NCBI GenBank assembly: GCA_937967775.1
Contig: CALCJH010000370.1
Span: forward strand, 1-5,242
Direction of reading: 5' to 3'
From: an uncultured bacterium
GTDB taxonomy: Bacteria; Armatimonadota; UBA5829; DSUL01
Length of the DNA: 5,242 bases
Both the position numbers and the translations under genes were made by a program. The notes beneath the pieces were generated by a model. The model saw only the letters and a list, made by a program, of their open reading frames with translations. It did not search any database and was not told the origin of the DNA. Shown piece by piece: positions 1 through 5,242 of the stretch; the first letter of the stretch is position 1, and every line of letters begins with the position of its first letter.

Positions 1-749
1 GACACGTCGCGGGGGCGCGCCACGTCGCAGACCACGCTTCCGCTTTTCAGATGCTCCGGCAGGATGATGGCATCCACCGCGCTGGAGACCGTGATGACCA
101 CATCCGCCTGCGGCAGTGAGTCGGCTACGGATGTGCTGCAGTTCACTCTGCAGTCGGTGCCTGCCGCCACCTCCGGGGCCAGATTTTGCAGCCGGGAGCG
201 GTCCCGCCCGATGATGACCATCTCAGGGAACGAGCGCGCCAGCAGTTTGGCGCAGGTCTTCCCGATGGAGCCGGTGGCGCCCACGACAGCCACGCGCGCT
301 TTCGCCGGGTCTATCTCCATCAGACGGGCCGCCTCGACGGCCCCCTGCACGGCGGTGGCCACAGTGTAGCTGTTTCCCGTCGTAACAGCGATCTTGACCC
401 GCTCCGCCAGCGTCTTTCCGCCGTCTCCCACCACCGACGTGAACGCGCCGAGCCCCAGGATGCCCGCCCCGTGCTCTTCCGCTATATGCGCCGCCTGCAC
501 CAGCCGCTTCCAGACCTCCTCCTCCGGGAGAGTAAGGAGCTGGCGGGGCGTGAGGGGGCAGGCGATGAACCAACCTTCCGCCTCGCTGCCATCCGTCCCG
601 CGGACCCCGGTGATGTGGCTTACGGTCTGAGGACTCTTGAAGGTGAGGCCCCATTCCACCAGCCGGGGCGGCAGGTAGCGGGTGAAGGGATACTTGCGCG
701 CGACATCGCGCACGTCCAGAGGATGGATGATGAATGCGAATCTGTTCAA
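1..749 (-). CDS. COG5322-family dehydrogenase, similar to acyl-ACP reductase (partial, C-terminus missing)
   Basis: The frame is open from a TTG at 747-749 to the window start, giving 249 residues and no stop; the C-terminus lies outside. The N-terminus (NRFAFIIHPLDVRDVARKYP) matches what I recall of bacterial 'predicted amino acid dehydrogenase' (COG5322) proteins, which supports the TTG start; no ATG or GTG is better placed. Residues 96-106 (GILGLGAFTSV) and 123-129 (TTGNSYT) match the conserved blocks of cyanobacterial long-chain acyl-ACP reductase. A Rossmann nucleotide-binding loop follows at 153-163 (VAVVGATGSIG), then strand VIIGR at 178-182. Cyanobacterial enzymes reduce acyl-ACP to fatty aldehyde with NADPH through a cysteine near residue 294 of about 340; that region is not visible here, so the activity is not established. 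Databases often call such proteins shikimate dehydrogenase, which I would not trust. It starts 7 bp after the esterase stop, so it is probably the third gene of the minus-strand operon. Confidence 0.82.
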   Translation of the reverse strand, partial: MNRFAFIIHPLDVRDVARKYPFTRYLPPRLVEWGLTFKSPQTVSHITGVRGTDGSEAEGWFIACPLTPRQLLTLPEEEVWKRLVQAAHIAEEHGAGILGLGAFTSVVGDGGKTLAERVKIAVTTGNSYTVATAVQGAVEAARLMEIDPAKARVAVVGATGSIGKTCAKLLARSFPEMVIIGRDRSRLQNLAPEVAAGTDCRVNCSTSVADSLPQADVVITVSSAVDAIILPEHLKSGSVVCDVARPRDV

Positions 750-756
750 AACGCCG

Positions 757-1503
757 TTACTTCCCGCGCCTGTGCTGCAGGAACCATTCGTAAAGCCCGG
801 GATTGTTATACGTCTCGGTCCAGGAGTCGTGCTGCGCCTCCGGGTAGACGGTGAGCCGCGGCTCGGCACCGCATTTCTTGAGCGCATCTACCATCCGCTC
901 GGTCTGCTCCAGGGGCACCACCGTATCTTTCGCCCCGTGGAACGCCCAGACCGGCACGTCTTTCATCCGGCAGGCTAGCCAGGGATTGCCGCCCCCGCAG
1001 ATGGGAGCCGCGGCCGCGAACCGTTCCGGATGCTCGCTCACCAGAGCCCACGTCCCGAAGCCGCCCATGCTGAGCCCCGTGCAGTAAATGCGCTCAGTGT
1101 CCACCCGCCAGCGAGACGACACTTCATCCAGCAGGCCGGTGAGCTCGGGCAGCATCCGGTCCCACCACCGGTCTGTCGGACACAGCGGAGCGGCGATGAT
1201 GAACGGGAGCCCTTCAGGCAGGGACTCTGCCACCTTGATGGGCCCATGGATCTTGACGCGCTGGACGTCGTCGCCGCGCTCACCCGCCCCGTGCAGGAAC
1301 AGGATAAGGGGCCACTTCTTCTCTGGTTCCTTCTCGTAGCCCGGCGGCAGATATAGCAGATACTGACCCTTGACGGTCAGAGTGAGCGTTCTCTGAAAGC
1401 TCTGAGGCGTGGCCGATCCTGCCGCGCAGGCAGTGGAGCAGCCGAGCGCCACCGCACCCAGGATAAATGCGAGAGTCAGCATTGCCCTAATCTCCATTTC
1501 CAT
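757..1503 (-). CDS. Exported alpha/beta-hydrolase (COG4099-type predicted peptidase/esterase)
   Basis: 248 residues with a complete alpha/beta-hydrolase core. The oxyanion-hole strand is LILFLHGAGERGDD (66-79), the nucleophile elbow is GLSMG with Ser145, the acid is Asp193 in GAKDTVVP, and the base is His225 in EAQHDSW. This layout is typical of the predicted-peptidase/PHB-depolymerase-like esterases; the likely reaction is ester hydrolysis, substrate unknown. The N-terminus has a hydrophobic stretch (about 9-21) followed by GCSTACAAG, so the protein is probably exported. Cleavage could follow CAA (28), or Cys22 could be a lipidated residue, although VALGC is a weak lipobox. Starting at 1503 the gene overlaps the upstream gene by 17 bp, with GGAG 10 nt before the ATG. 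An in-frame ATG at 1482 (residue 8) has GGAG 9 nt upstream and would begin directly at the hydrophobic core, so the start is ambiguous. Second gene of the minus-strand operon. Confidence 0.87.
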   Translation of the reverse strand: MEMEIRAMLTLAFILGAVALGCSTACAAGSATPQSFQRTLTLTVKGQYLLYLPPGYEKEPEKKWPLILFLHGAGERGDDVQRVKIHGPIKVAESLPEGLPFIIAAPLCPTDRWWDRMLPELTGLLDEVSSRWRVDTERIYCTGLSMGGFGTWALVSEHPERFAAAAPICGGGNPWLACRMKDVPVWAFHGAKDTVVPLEQTERMVDALKKCGAEPRLTVYPEAQHDSWTETYNNPGLYEWFLQHRRGK

Positions 1504-2416
1504 CGCTCTCGAACTCCGTGATCTCCGGACTCCACCCCAGCTGCTCCAGAAGACGTTCGTAGTCTTCAGGCGTCAGGTCTTCCGGCCGCCGTCCCGTGGT
1601 CGCCACCAGCACGGCTTCCAGCACGTTTGTGCCAGTGGAGCGGCCGCCGAAGCTCTGGGTGGTGGTCACCAGCCGCTTCAGACCCCGCCTCCGCAGAAGC
1701 TCCCGGTCATCCGGCGTGGTGGTGTTTGTCAGGATGGTCTTTCCCGCAAGCGCTTGTTCTCCCTCCGGCAGAAAGCGGCGGATCAAATGGAAATCGCCCG
1801 CCACCACATCCGCCCAGCGGAAGACCCAGCCAAACCGGGGAGTCATCCGTTCCTGTTTCTCGCCCGTCGGATAAAGCCACTTGAACGGCAGCCGTACGAT
1901 GACCGGGAGCAGCAGCCGGGCCAGAACCCGCACTGTCGCGAAGTTCCGGACGGGAAACGGCAGCCCCAGGCTGAACATCAGGTCCCCATAGATGGCCGGA
2001 CCACCCAGAGCTGCCACCTCCTCCGCCATGCCAAAACGGTCCACTGCACAGACTACCAGCGTTTTCGCGCTCCGGAAGTCCACAACGTTGTCTTCCGCCA
2101 GACGGCACACCGCCTGCCGCTCCAGGGTGTTCTTCAGCCCACTGCCGTCCACAACAGGGGTCACCCGGGAGTTGGCGGCCAGGCGGCGGGCGTCGCGGAA
2201 CTCGTAGCGTCTTCCCCCGGCCACCAGCCAGCGGTCTATTCCGCCCAGCCCGATGGCATCCACCCGGCCGTCCAGCTCCCGCAGTCTCGCGGCGAAGGCC
2301 TCCAGGCTTCCATCTGTGCCAACCCGGCTGATGGAGAACTCCTCCCCCAGAAACGACGCCGTAAAAGAGAAGTCCCGACGGGAGCTGCCCAGGCTGACGC
2401 TAACGACGGTTTTCAT
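1487..2416 (-). CDS. 'Quinate 5-dehydrogenase'-family protein of uncertain function
   Basis: 309 residues. I recognise the family that public annotation calls quinate 5-dehydrogenase from these blocks: MKTVVSVSLGSSRRD (1-15), GLGGIDRWL (56-64), TPVVDGSGLKNTLERQ (86-101), CAVDRFGMAE (123-132), LPFKWLYPTGEKQE (176-189), and TTTQSFGGRSTGTNVLEA (251-268) near the C-terminus. Length fits a full-size member. The segment 118-134 (strand, RFGMAE turn, helix) and the later ADVVAGDF (202-209) and GKTILTNTTTPDD (225-237) are laid out like a Rossmann-type fold, but no classical GxGxxG loop is visible, so neither cofactor nor quinate use is shown. The start at 2416 matches the family N-terminus; an in-frame ATG at 2428 (adding MWPA) has GGAG 11 nt upstream and is an alternative. 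It heads the minus-strand operon, divergent from crtB. Nothing here suggests a quinate/shikimate pathway cluster, so the database name is probably only a label. Confidence 0.83.
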   Translation of the reverse strand: MKTVVSVSLGSSRRDFSFTASFLGEEFSISRVGTDGSLEAFAARLRELDGRVDAIGLGGIDRWLVAGGRRYEFRDARRLAANSRVTPVVDGSGLKNTLERQAVCRLAEDNVVDFRSAKTLVVCAVDRFGMAEEVAALGGPAIYGDLMFSLGLPFPVRNFATVRVLARLLLPVIVRLPFKWLYPTGEKQERMTPRFGWVFRWADVVAGDFHLIRRFLPEGEQALAGKTILTNTTTPDDRELLRRRGLKRLVTTTQSFGGRSTGTNVLEAVLVATTGRRPEDLTPEDYERLLEQLGWSPEITEFESDGNGD

Positions 2417-2515
2417 GGCAGGCCACATTATGACCGATGCTCCGCGCGGTCCGCGCCGTCTGTCCCCGTGGCAGGGTGGCGGGGCGGATGCGGATAAGCT
2501 TGACTGTGAGCAGGG
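2417..2515. promoter_or_regulatory. Divergent intergenic control region
   Basis: This gap of about 99 bp is the only noncoding stretch of note and must carry the promoters of both operons unless they lie inside genes. For the minus direction, a -10-like CATAAT reads from 2432 to 2427; initiation about 7 nt later would give a nearly leaderless transcript for the ATG at 2416 and would argue against the ATG at 2428. The -35 is weak. For the plus direction no convincing -10/-35 pair is seen. TTGACT at 2500-2505 resembles a -35 box but is too close to the crtB start to serve that gene. The centre is GC-rich and contains a short palindrome. Function is inferred from the gene layout. Confidence 0.5.
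2444..2456. repeat. 13-bp palindrome in the divergent promoter region
   Basis: GCGCGG and CCGCGC are perfect inverted 6-mers around a single T. It sits 12-24 bp upstream of the -10-like box of the minus-strand operon, so a regulator bound here could overlap the -35 position and influence both directions. Short GC-only palindromes arise easily by chance in DNA of this composition, so an operator role is only a suggestion. Confidence 0.3.
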
Positions 2516-3538
2516 ATGGAAGGCACAGGGGAGACAGTCGCCAGTCCCGCGTCCGCGGTATGGAGCCCGGATCGCTGGGTCCGCTTTCAGGATGAGGTCC
2601 GCCGGCGCGCCCTGCAGGCGCGTCCGGAAGCCGCGGCGTGGCTTGTCATCGCCAGGGCCGCCCGCCGGGTGATGGCCACCTATACCACCAGCTTCTACCT
2701 GGTCAGCCGCTTCCTGCCCCTCCAGAAGCGCAGACGGGTGGAGGTCATCTACGCCGCCGTGCGCTATCCCGACGAGGTGGTGGACTCCTTTCCCTTCCCT
2801 CCGGAAGAGCGTGACGCCCTGCTGGGCCGCTGGCGCGAGGATTTCGAGCGCGCCCTTGTGGTGGACAGCCTTGAACAGATGCTTCGCTCGGGAATATCGC
2901 CCTTCGTCGCCGCATTCACCGTGCTGACCCGTGAGACCGGCATTCCGCCGGATGAGTACCGCGCCTTCCTTGATGCTATGGGACGCGACATCCGCCCGGC
3001 TCCCTTCGCCACGCTGGACGATCTGATCGAACACTACGTCTACGGCAGCGCAGTGGTGGTGGGGCTGTTCCTGGCTCGCGTCTACGGCCCCTCCGCGCCG
3101 GACCGGATGGACGATGCGATTCAGAGCTCCCGCGATCTGGGCATTGCCCTGCAACTCACGAATTTCCTGCGCGACGTGCGGGAGGACTGGCGCCGGGGAC
3201 GGGTCTACATCCCTCTGGACATCCTGAGCGAAGAGGGGGTGGGTATTGCCCGGCTCGACGATCCGGCGCAGGAGGAACCTCTTTTGCGCGCGGTCCGGCG
3301 GCTGGCCAGGGCGGCGGACGGGTATTACCGGCGGGCGGAGGAGAGTCTGGACGCCTTTTCGCCGGACTGCCGTATCGCTATCGAGGCCTGCATCCGGGTA
3401 TACGGCGCCCTGAACCGGCGCATCATGGACAGTCCGGACTCCCTGAGAGTGCGCCAGTCCGTGCCGTTCGCCGAAAAGTGGCGCGTGCTGCCGCCCAGCA
3501 AGTACTGGCGCCTTCCACTGGCGCTTCTGGAGAGGTAG
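2516..3538 (+). CDS. crtB: Phytoene/squalene synthase family protein (probable phytoene synthase)
   Basis: 340 residues, the normal size range for a trans-isoprenyl diphosphate head-to-head synthase. It would join two prenyl diphosphates (GGPP to phytoene, or FPP to a C30 product) in the cytoplasm with Mg2+. The first aspartate-rich motif is DEVVD (86-90) in the context YAAVRYPDEVVDS, and the second is DVRED (220-224) in QLTNFLRDVREDWRRGRVYIP-type sequence, the family's signature block. TTSFYLVSRFLP (57-68) is the usual substrate-site start of the fold. The cysteine often found before the first motif is replaced by Val82, a variant I know from some bacterial members. The start is bounded by an in-frame TGA at 2507-2509; a GAG at 2508-2510 is a modest ribosome site. 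The first 40 or so residues are a non-conserved extension, so a later start is possible. A CrtI gene follows 6 bp later, which favours carotenoid over hopanoid/squalene function; chain length C30 versus C40 cannot be decided. Confidence 0.93.
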   Translation: MEGTGETVASPASAVWSPDRWVRFQDEVRRRALQARPEAAAWLVIARAARRVMATYTTSFYLVSRFLPLQKRRRVEVIYAAVRYPDEVVDSFPFPPEERDALLGRWREDFERALVVDSLEQMLRSGISPFVAAFTVLTRETGIPPDEYRAFLDAMGRDIRPAPFATLDDLIEHYVYGSAVVVGLFLARVYGPSAPDRMDDAIQSSRDLGIALQLTNFLRDVREDWRRGRVYIPLDILSEEGVGIARLDDPAQEEPLLRAVRRLARAADGYYRRAEESLDAFSPDCRIAIEACIRVYGALNRRIMDSPDSLRVRQSVPFAEKWRVLPPSKYWRLPLALLER

Positions 3539-3544
3539 GGCGGA

Positions 3545-5020
3545 TTGGCGGTAAAGCGTGCAGTGGTCATCGGCGGCGGGCTGGGCGGTCTCAGTGCAGC
3601 CATCCATCTCCGGTTGGGAGGGCTGGAGGTGCACCTGCTGGAGGCCAATGCCCGGACGGGGGGACGGGCCAACCTCATCGAGCTTGATGGCTTCCGCTTC
3701 GATACCGGCCCCAGCCTTCTGAACTATCCCTGGGTGTTCGAGGATCTGTTCCGCGCCGCCGGACGCGAGCTGAAAGACGAGGTGGAGCTGCTGCCCGTGG
3801 ATCCCAGCATCACGTTCGTGTGGCCGGACGGCCAGACCCTCCAGCTCTCTGCCACTCTGCCGCGGCTGGCGGAAGAGGTATCCCGTATGGAGGGCGGCGA
3901 TACCTCCGGGCTGATGGCGTTCCTCGCGGATGCGTCAGGCAAATTCCGGCTGGCTATGGAGAAGCTGGCCGTGCGGAATGCCGATACGCTCGGACAGTGG
4001 CTGCAGGGGGTGAGCTTGAGCGAACTTGCCCGTTCCGGGGTATGGCGCAGCTTCGAGCGTGAGCTTTCCCGCTTCTTCCGCAACCCTCGCCTCCGGCAGG
4101 CGCTGGGATCCTATGCCATGTACCTGGGCGGGGCCCCGCACCGGCTGCCGGGTCTGTTCACCATCCTGCCTTATGGAGAACTGGCCTACGGGCTATGGCT
4201 GCCGCGTGGGGGGATGTACGCCCTGATCCAGGCCGTGGAGAATCTGGCGGCGTCGGTGGGAGTAGAGATTCACACCGGATGCCGGGTGGAGAAGATCATC
4301 CTGCGCGAAAGCCGTGCCGCCGGAGTGGCGCTGGCGGAGGGAGGGACTCTGGAAGCGGATGCCGTTATTTCCAACGTAGACGTTCCGACCACCCGGCAGG
4401 ATCTACTCCCGCCGGAGATAACACCGCTGCGGCGCTTGAGGATGACCCCTTCGGTGATGACGTTCTACATCGGCGCGCGGGGAAGGCCGGCCGCAGGCGG
4501 TCACCATACCATCTACCTTCCGGATGACCCGCGCGCGGCGTATGACGACCTGATGGAACGCGGCAAAGTGCCGGACGACCTGCCCTTCTACGTGAGCGTT
4601 GCCTCGGAGACGGACCGGACTCTGGCTCCGGAGGGATGTTCAACGGTCTTCATCCTTGTACCGCTGCCGCTCCGGCCTCATCTGAACAGCGTTTCTGAAG
4701 ACGAGTTGGCTTCAAACACCCGTCAGAAGGTGCGCCAGCGCTTGGAGCGTCACGGGACGGCGGCGCTGATAGACGGCGCCAAGGTGGAGCGCGTCTGGAC
4801 GCCGCAGGTCTGGGAACGGACGTTCGGACTGTTTCAGGGTTCTGCATTCGGAGCGGCGCATACCCTCACTCAGATGGGGCCGATGCGTTGGTCTAACCGC
4901 GACCTGTCCATCCCGGGACTCTACTACGTGGGGGCCAGCACCGTCCCCGGAACAGGGTTGCCCATGGTGACCATCGGAGGGCGGATGACGGCCGCGAGGG
5001 TGCTCAGTGATCTTCGTTAG
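3545..5020 (+). CDS. crtI: CrtI-type FAD-dependent phytoene desaturase
   Basis: 491 residues, the usual CrtI length. The N-terminal FAD-binding beta-alpha-beta is AVVIGGGLGGLSAAIHL (6-22) with glycines 10-12 and 14-15, acidic Glu33 in LLEA, and TGGRA (38-42). DTGPSLL (53-59) is a family block. PRGGM (220-224) and AVISNVD (273-279) mark the later substrate/FAD region. The C-terminus ends in the FAD-contacting block GLYYVGASTVPGTGLPM (458-474), the classic CrtI signature. It would introduce double bonds into phytoene or a C30 analogue at the membrane. Number of desaturations is not predictable. The GLPMVTIGGR tail differs from the commoner GIPGVLGSAK type, so a CrtN/CrtP/CrtO-like role is a lesser alternative. 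The start is a TTG at 3545; an AGG/GGG-rich stretch at 3531-3543 spanning the crtB stop serves as ribosome site. Its 3' end overlaps the next gene. Confidence 0.91.
   Translation: MAVKRAVVIGGGLGGLSAAIHLRLGGLEVHLLEANARTGGRANLIELDGFRFDTGPSLLNYPWVFEDLFRAAGRELKDEVELLPVDPSITFVWPDGQTLQLSATLPRLAEEVSRMEGGDTSGLMAFLADASGKFRLAMEKLAVRNADTLGQWLQGVSLSELARSGVWRSFERELSRFFRNPRLRQALGSYAMYLGGAPHRLPGLFTILPYGELAYGLWLPRGGMYALIQAVENLAASVGVEIHTGCRVEKIILRESRAAGVALAEGGTLEADAVISNVDVPTTRQDLLPPEITPLRRLRMTPSVMTFYIGARGRPAAGGHHTIYLPDDPRAAYDDLMERGKVPDDLPFYVSVASETDRTLAPEGCSTVFILVPLPLRPHLNSVSEDELASNTRQKVRQRLERHGTAALIDGAKVERVWTPQVWERTFGLFQGSAFGAAHTLTQMGPMRWSNRDLSIPGLYYVGASTVPGTGLPMVTIGGRMTAARVLSDLR
4996..5000 (+). promoter_or_regulatory. 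Ribosome binding site fixing the GTG start of the downstream hydrolase
   Basis: GAGGG lies inside the last codons of crtI and is followed by 6 nt before GTG at 5007-5009. The good spacing is the main reason to choose this non-ATG start, and it places initiation before the crtI stop, which suggests translational coupling. Confidence 0.65.
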
Positions 5021-5242
5021 GCAATACGGCAGCGAGGGTGGCCGCAGCATTGTGGGGCTGCACGGCTGGGGAGGAGATCACCGGGAGTTCGCGGCGGTGG
5101 CCGCCCGCCTGCCGGCGGGCTTCCGTCTTCTGTCGCCGGACCTGCCGGGCTACGGGGACTCGCCGCGCCCGGAGCGCTGGGATGTGGGGGAGATACTCGA
5201 CGCAGTGGAGCGGACTTTGCAGCCCCTGGGGGCGTTCCCCTG
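5007..5242 (+). CDS. Alpha/beta-hydrolase, partial (N-terminus only)
   Basis: The frame opens with GTG at 5007 and runs off the window end, giving 78 residues. It shows the N-terminal signature of the alpha/beta-hydrolase fold: strand SIVGLHGWGGDH (14-25) with the HGWGG oxyanion-hole motif, then RLLSPDLPGYGDSPRP (40-55), the usual strand and DLPGxGxS turn. The nucleophile elbow and the Asp/His residues lie beyond the window, so catalytic competence cannot be judged. There is no signal peptide, so it is probably cytoplasmic. It overlaps crtI by 14 bp and is very likely co-transcribed with the carotenoid genes. An esterase or acyl-transfer role on carotenoid or lipid substrates is possible by context only; generic alpha/beta-hydrolases have very varied substrates. 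It is unrelated in motif detail to the exported esterase at 757-1503 (cytoplasmic DLPG type versus GAGERGDD type). Confidence 0.86.
   Translation, partial: MIFVRQYGSEGGRSIVGLHGWGGDHREFAAVAARLPAGFRLLSPDLPGYGDSPRPERWDVGEILDAVERTLQPLGAFP

Noticed and set aside
223..654. Minus-strand 143-codon frame with an ATG inside the COG5322 gene.
   Set aside because: It is the shifted frame of the real gene; its product is Gly/Arg/His-rich, while the TTG-started frame gives the conserved Rossmann motif.
186..854. Plus-strand open frame of 222 codons opposite the acyl-ACP-reductase-like gene.
   Set aside because: It crosses the boundary between two minus-strand genes and its translation is Arg/Asp/Gly-rich with no recognisable domain, whereas the minus strand gives clear family blocks.
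1409..2497. Plus-strand open frame of 362 codons opposite the quinate-dehydrogenase-family gene.
   Set aside because: It lies antisense to a recognised gene, is rich in Gln/His/Arg/Pro, and shows no family motif; the opposite strand explains the region.
2500..2505. TTGACT as a -35 box for crtB.
   Set aside because: It is only about 10 nt before the ATG, so any matching -10 would fall inside the coding region and no good one is seen there.
2417..3634. Minus-strand open frame continuing upstream of the 1487-2416 gene right through the complement of crtB, allowing a 715-residue protein.
   Set aside because: The extension is antisense to a confidently identified phytoene synthase and its translation shows low-complexity His/Arg/Pro/Ala-rich sequence without recognisable family blocks. 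Family similarity begins exactly at MKTVVSVSLGSS, so the extension is a by-product of high GC.
2516..5020. Hopanoid-type squalene synthesis (HpnC/HpnD/HpnE) instead of carotenoid synthesis.
   Set aside because: There is only one synthase gene rather than two, and the 491-residue flavoprotein has the CrtI length and the C-terminal VPGTGLP block rather than the shorter HpnE form. A C30 carotenoid route remains possible.

Overview
This is a GC-rich bacterial window that is coding almost from end to end. Two gene groups are transcribed away from each other from a gap of about 100 bp near 2417-2515. There are six protein genes, two of them cut by the window edges. I see no RNA gene, mobile element, CRISPR array or long repeat. 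The close packing, GTG/TTG starts and high GC indicate a bacterium. The mix of families (an acyl-ACP-reductase-like COG5322 protein, the protein family databases label 'quinate 5-dehydrogenase', a COG4099-type esterase, and a crtB-crtI pair) would fit a carotenoid-making member of Armatimonadota, Chloroflexota or a deep Bacillota-like lineage. That assignment is an impression from the families, not something the sequence proves.

Left group (minus strand, read from 2416 down to 1): a 'quinate 5-dehydrogenase'-family protein (1487-2416), then a secreted or lipid-anchored alpha/beta-hydrolase of the predicted-peptidase/esterase type (757-1503), then the N-terminal 249 residues of a COG5322 dehydrogenase related to cyanobacterial long-chain acyl-ACP reductase (1-749, cut by the window start). 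The first two genes overlap by 17 bp, or are 4 bp apart if a later start is used. The second and third are 7 bp apart, so this looks like one operon. The two dehydrogenase-like families are of uncertain biochemical role, and their database names (quinate, shikimate or amino acid dehydrogenase) should not be taken literally.

Right group (plus strand, 2516 to the end): a phytoene/squalene synthase (2516-3538), a CrtI-type phytoene desaturase (3545-5020) and the first 78 residues of an alpha/beta-hydrolase (5007-5242, cut by the window end). Spacing is 6 bp and then a 14-bp overlap, which suggests translational coupling. CrtB would condense two prenyl diphosphates and CrtI would desaturate the product, the core of carotenoid synthesis. 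The hydrolase is a plausible tailoring or lipid-ester enzyme, but its substrate cannot be read from the sequence. No prenyl diphosphate synthase (crtE) or cyclase lies inside the window.

The most interesting points are the pairing of the two poorly understood dehydrogenase-like families in one operon next to a carotenoid operon, the hydrolase coupled to crtI, and the compact divergent control region with a 13-bp palindrome and a -10-like box.
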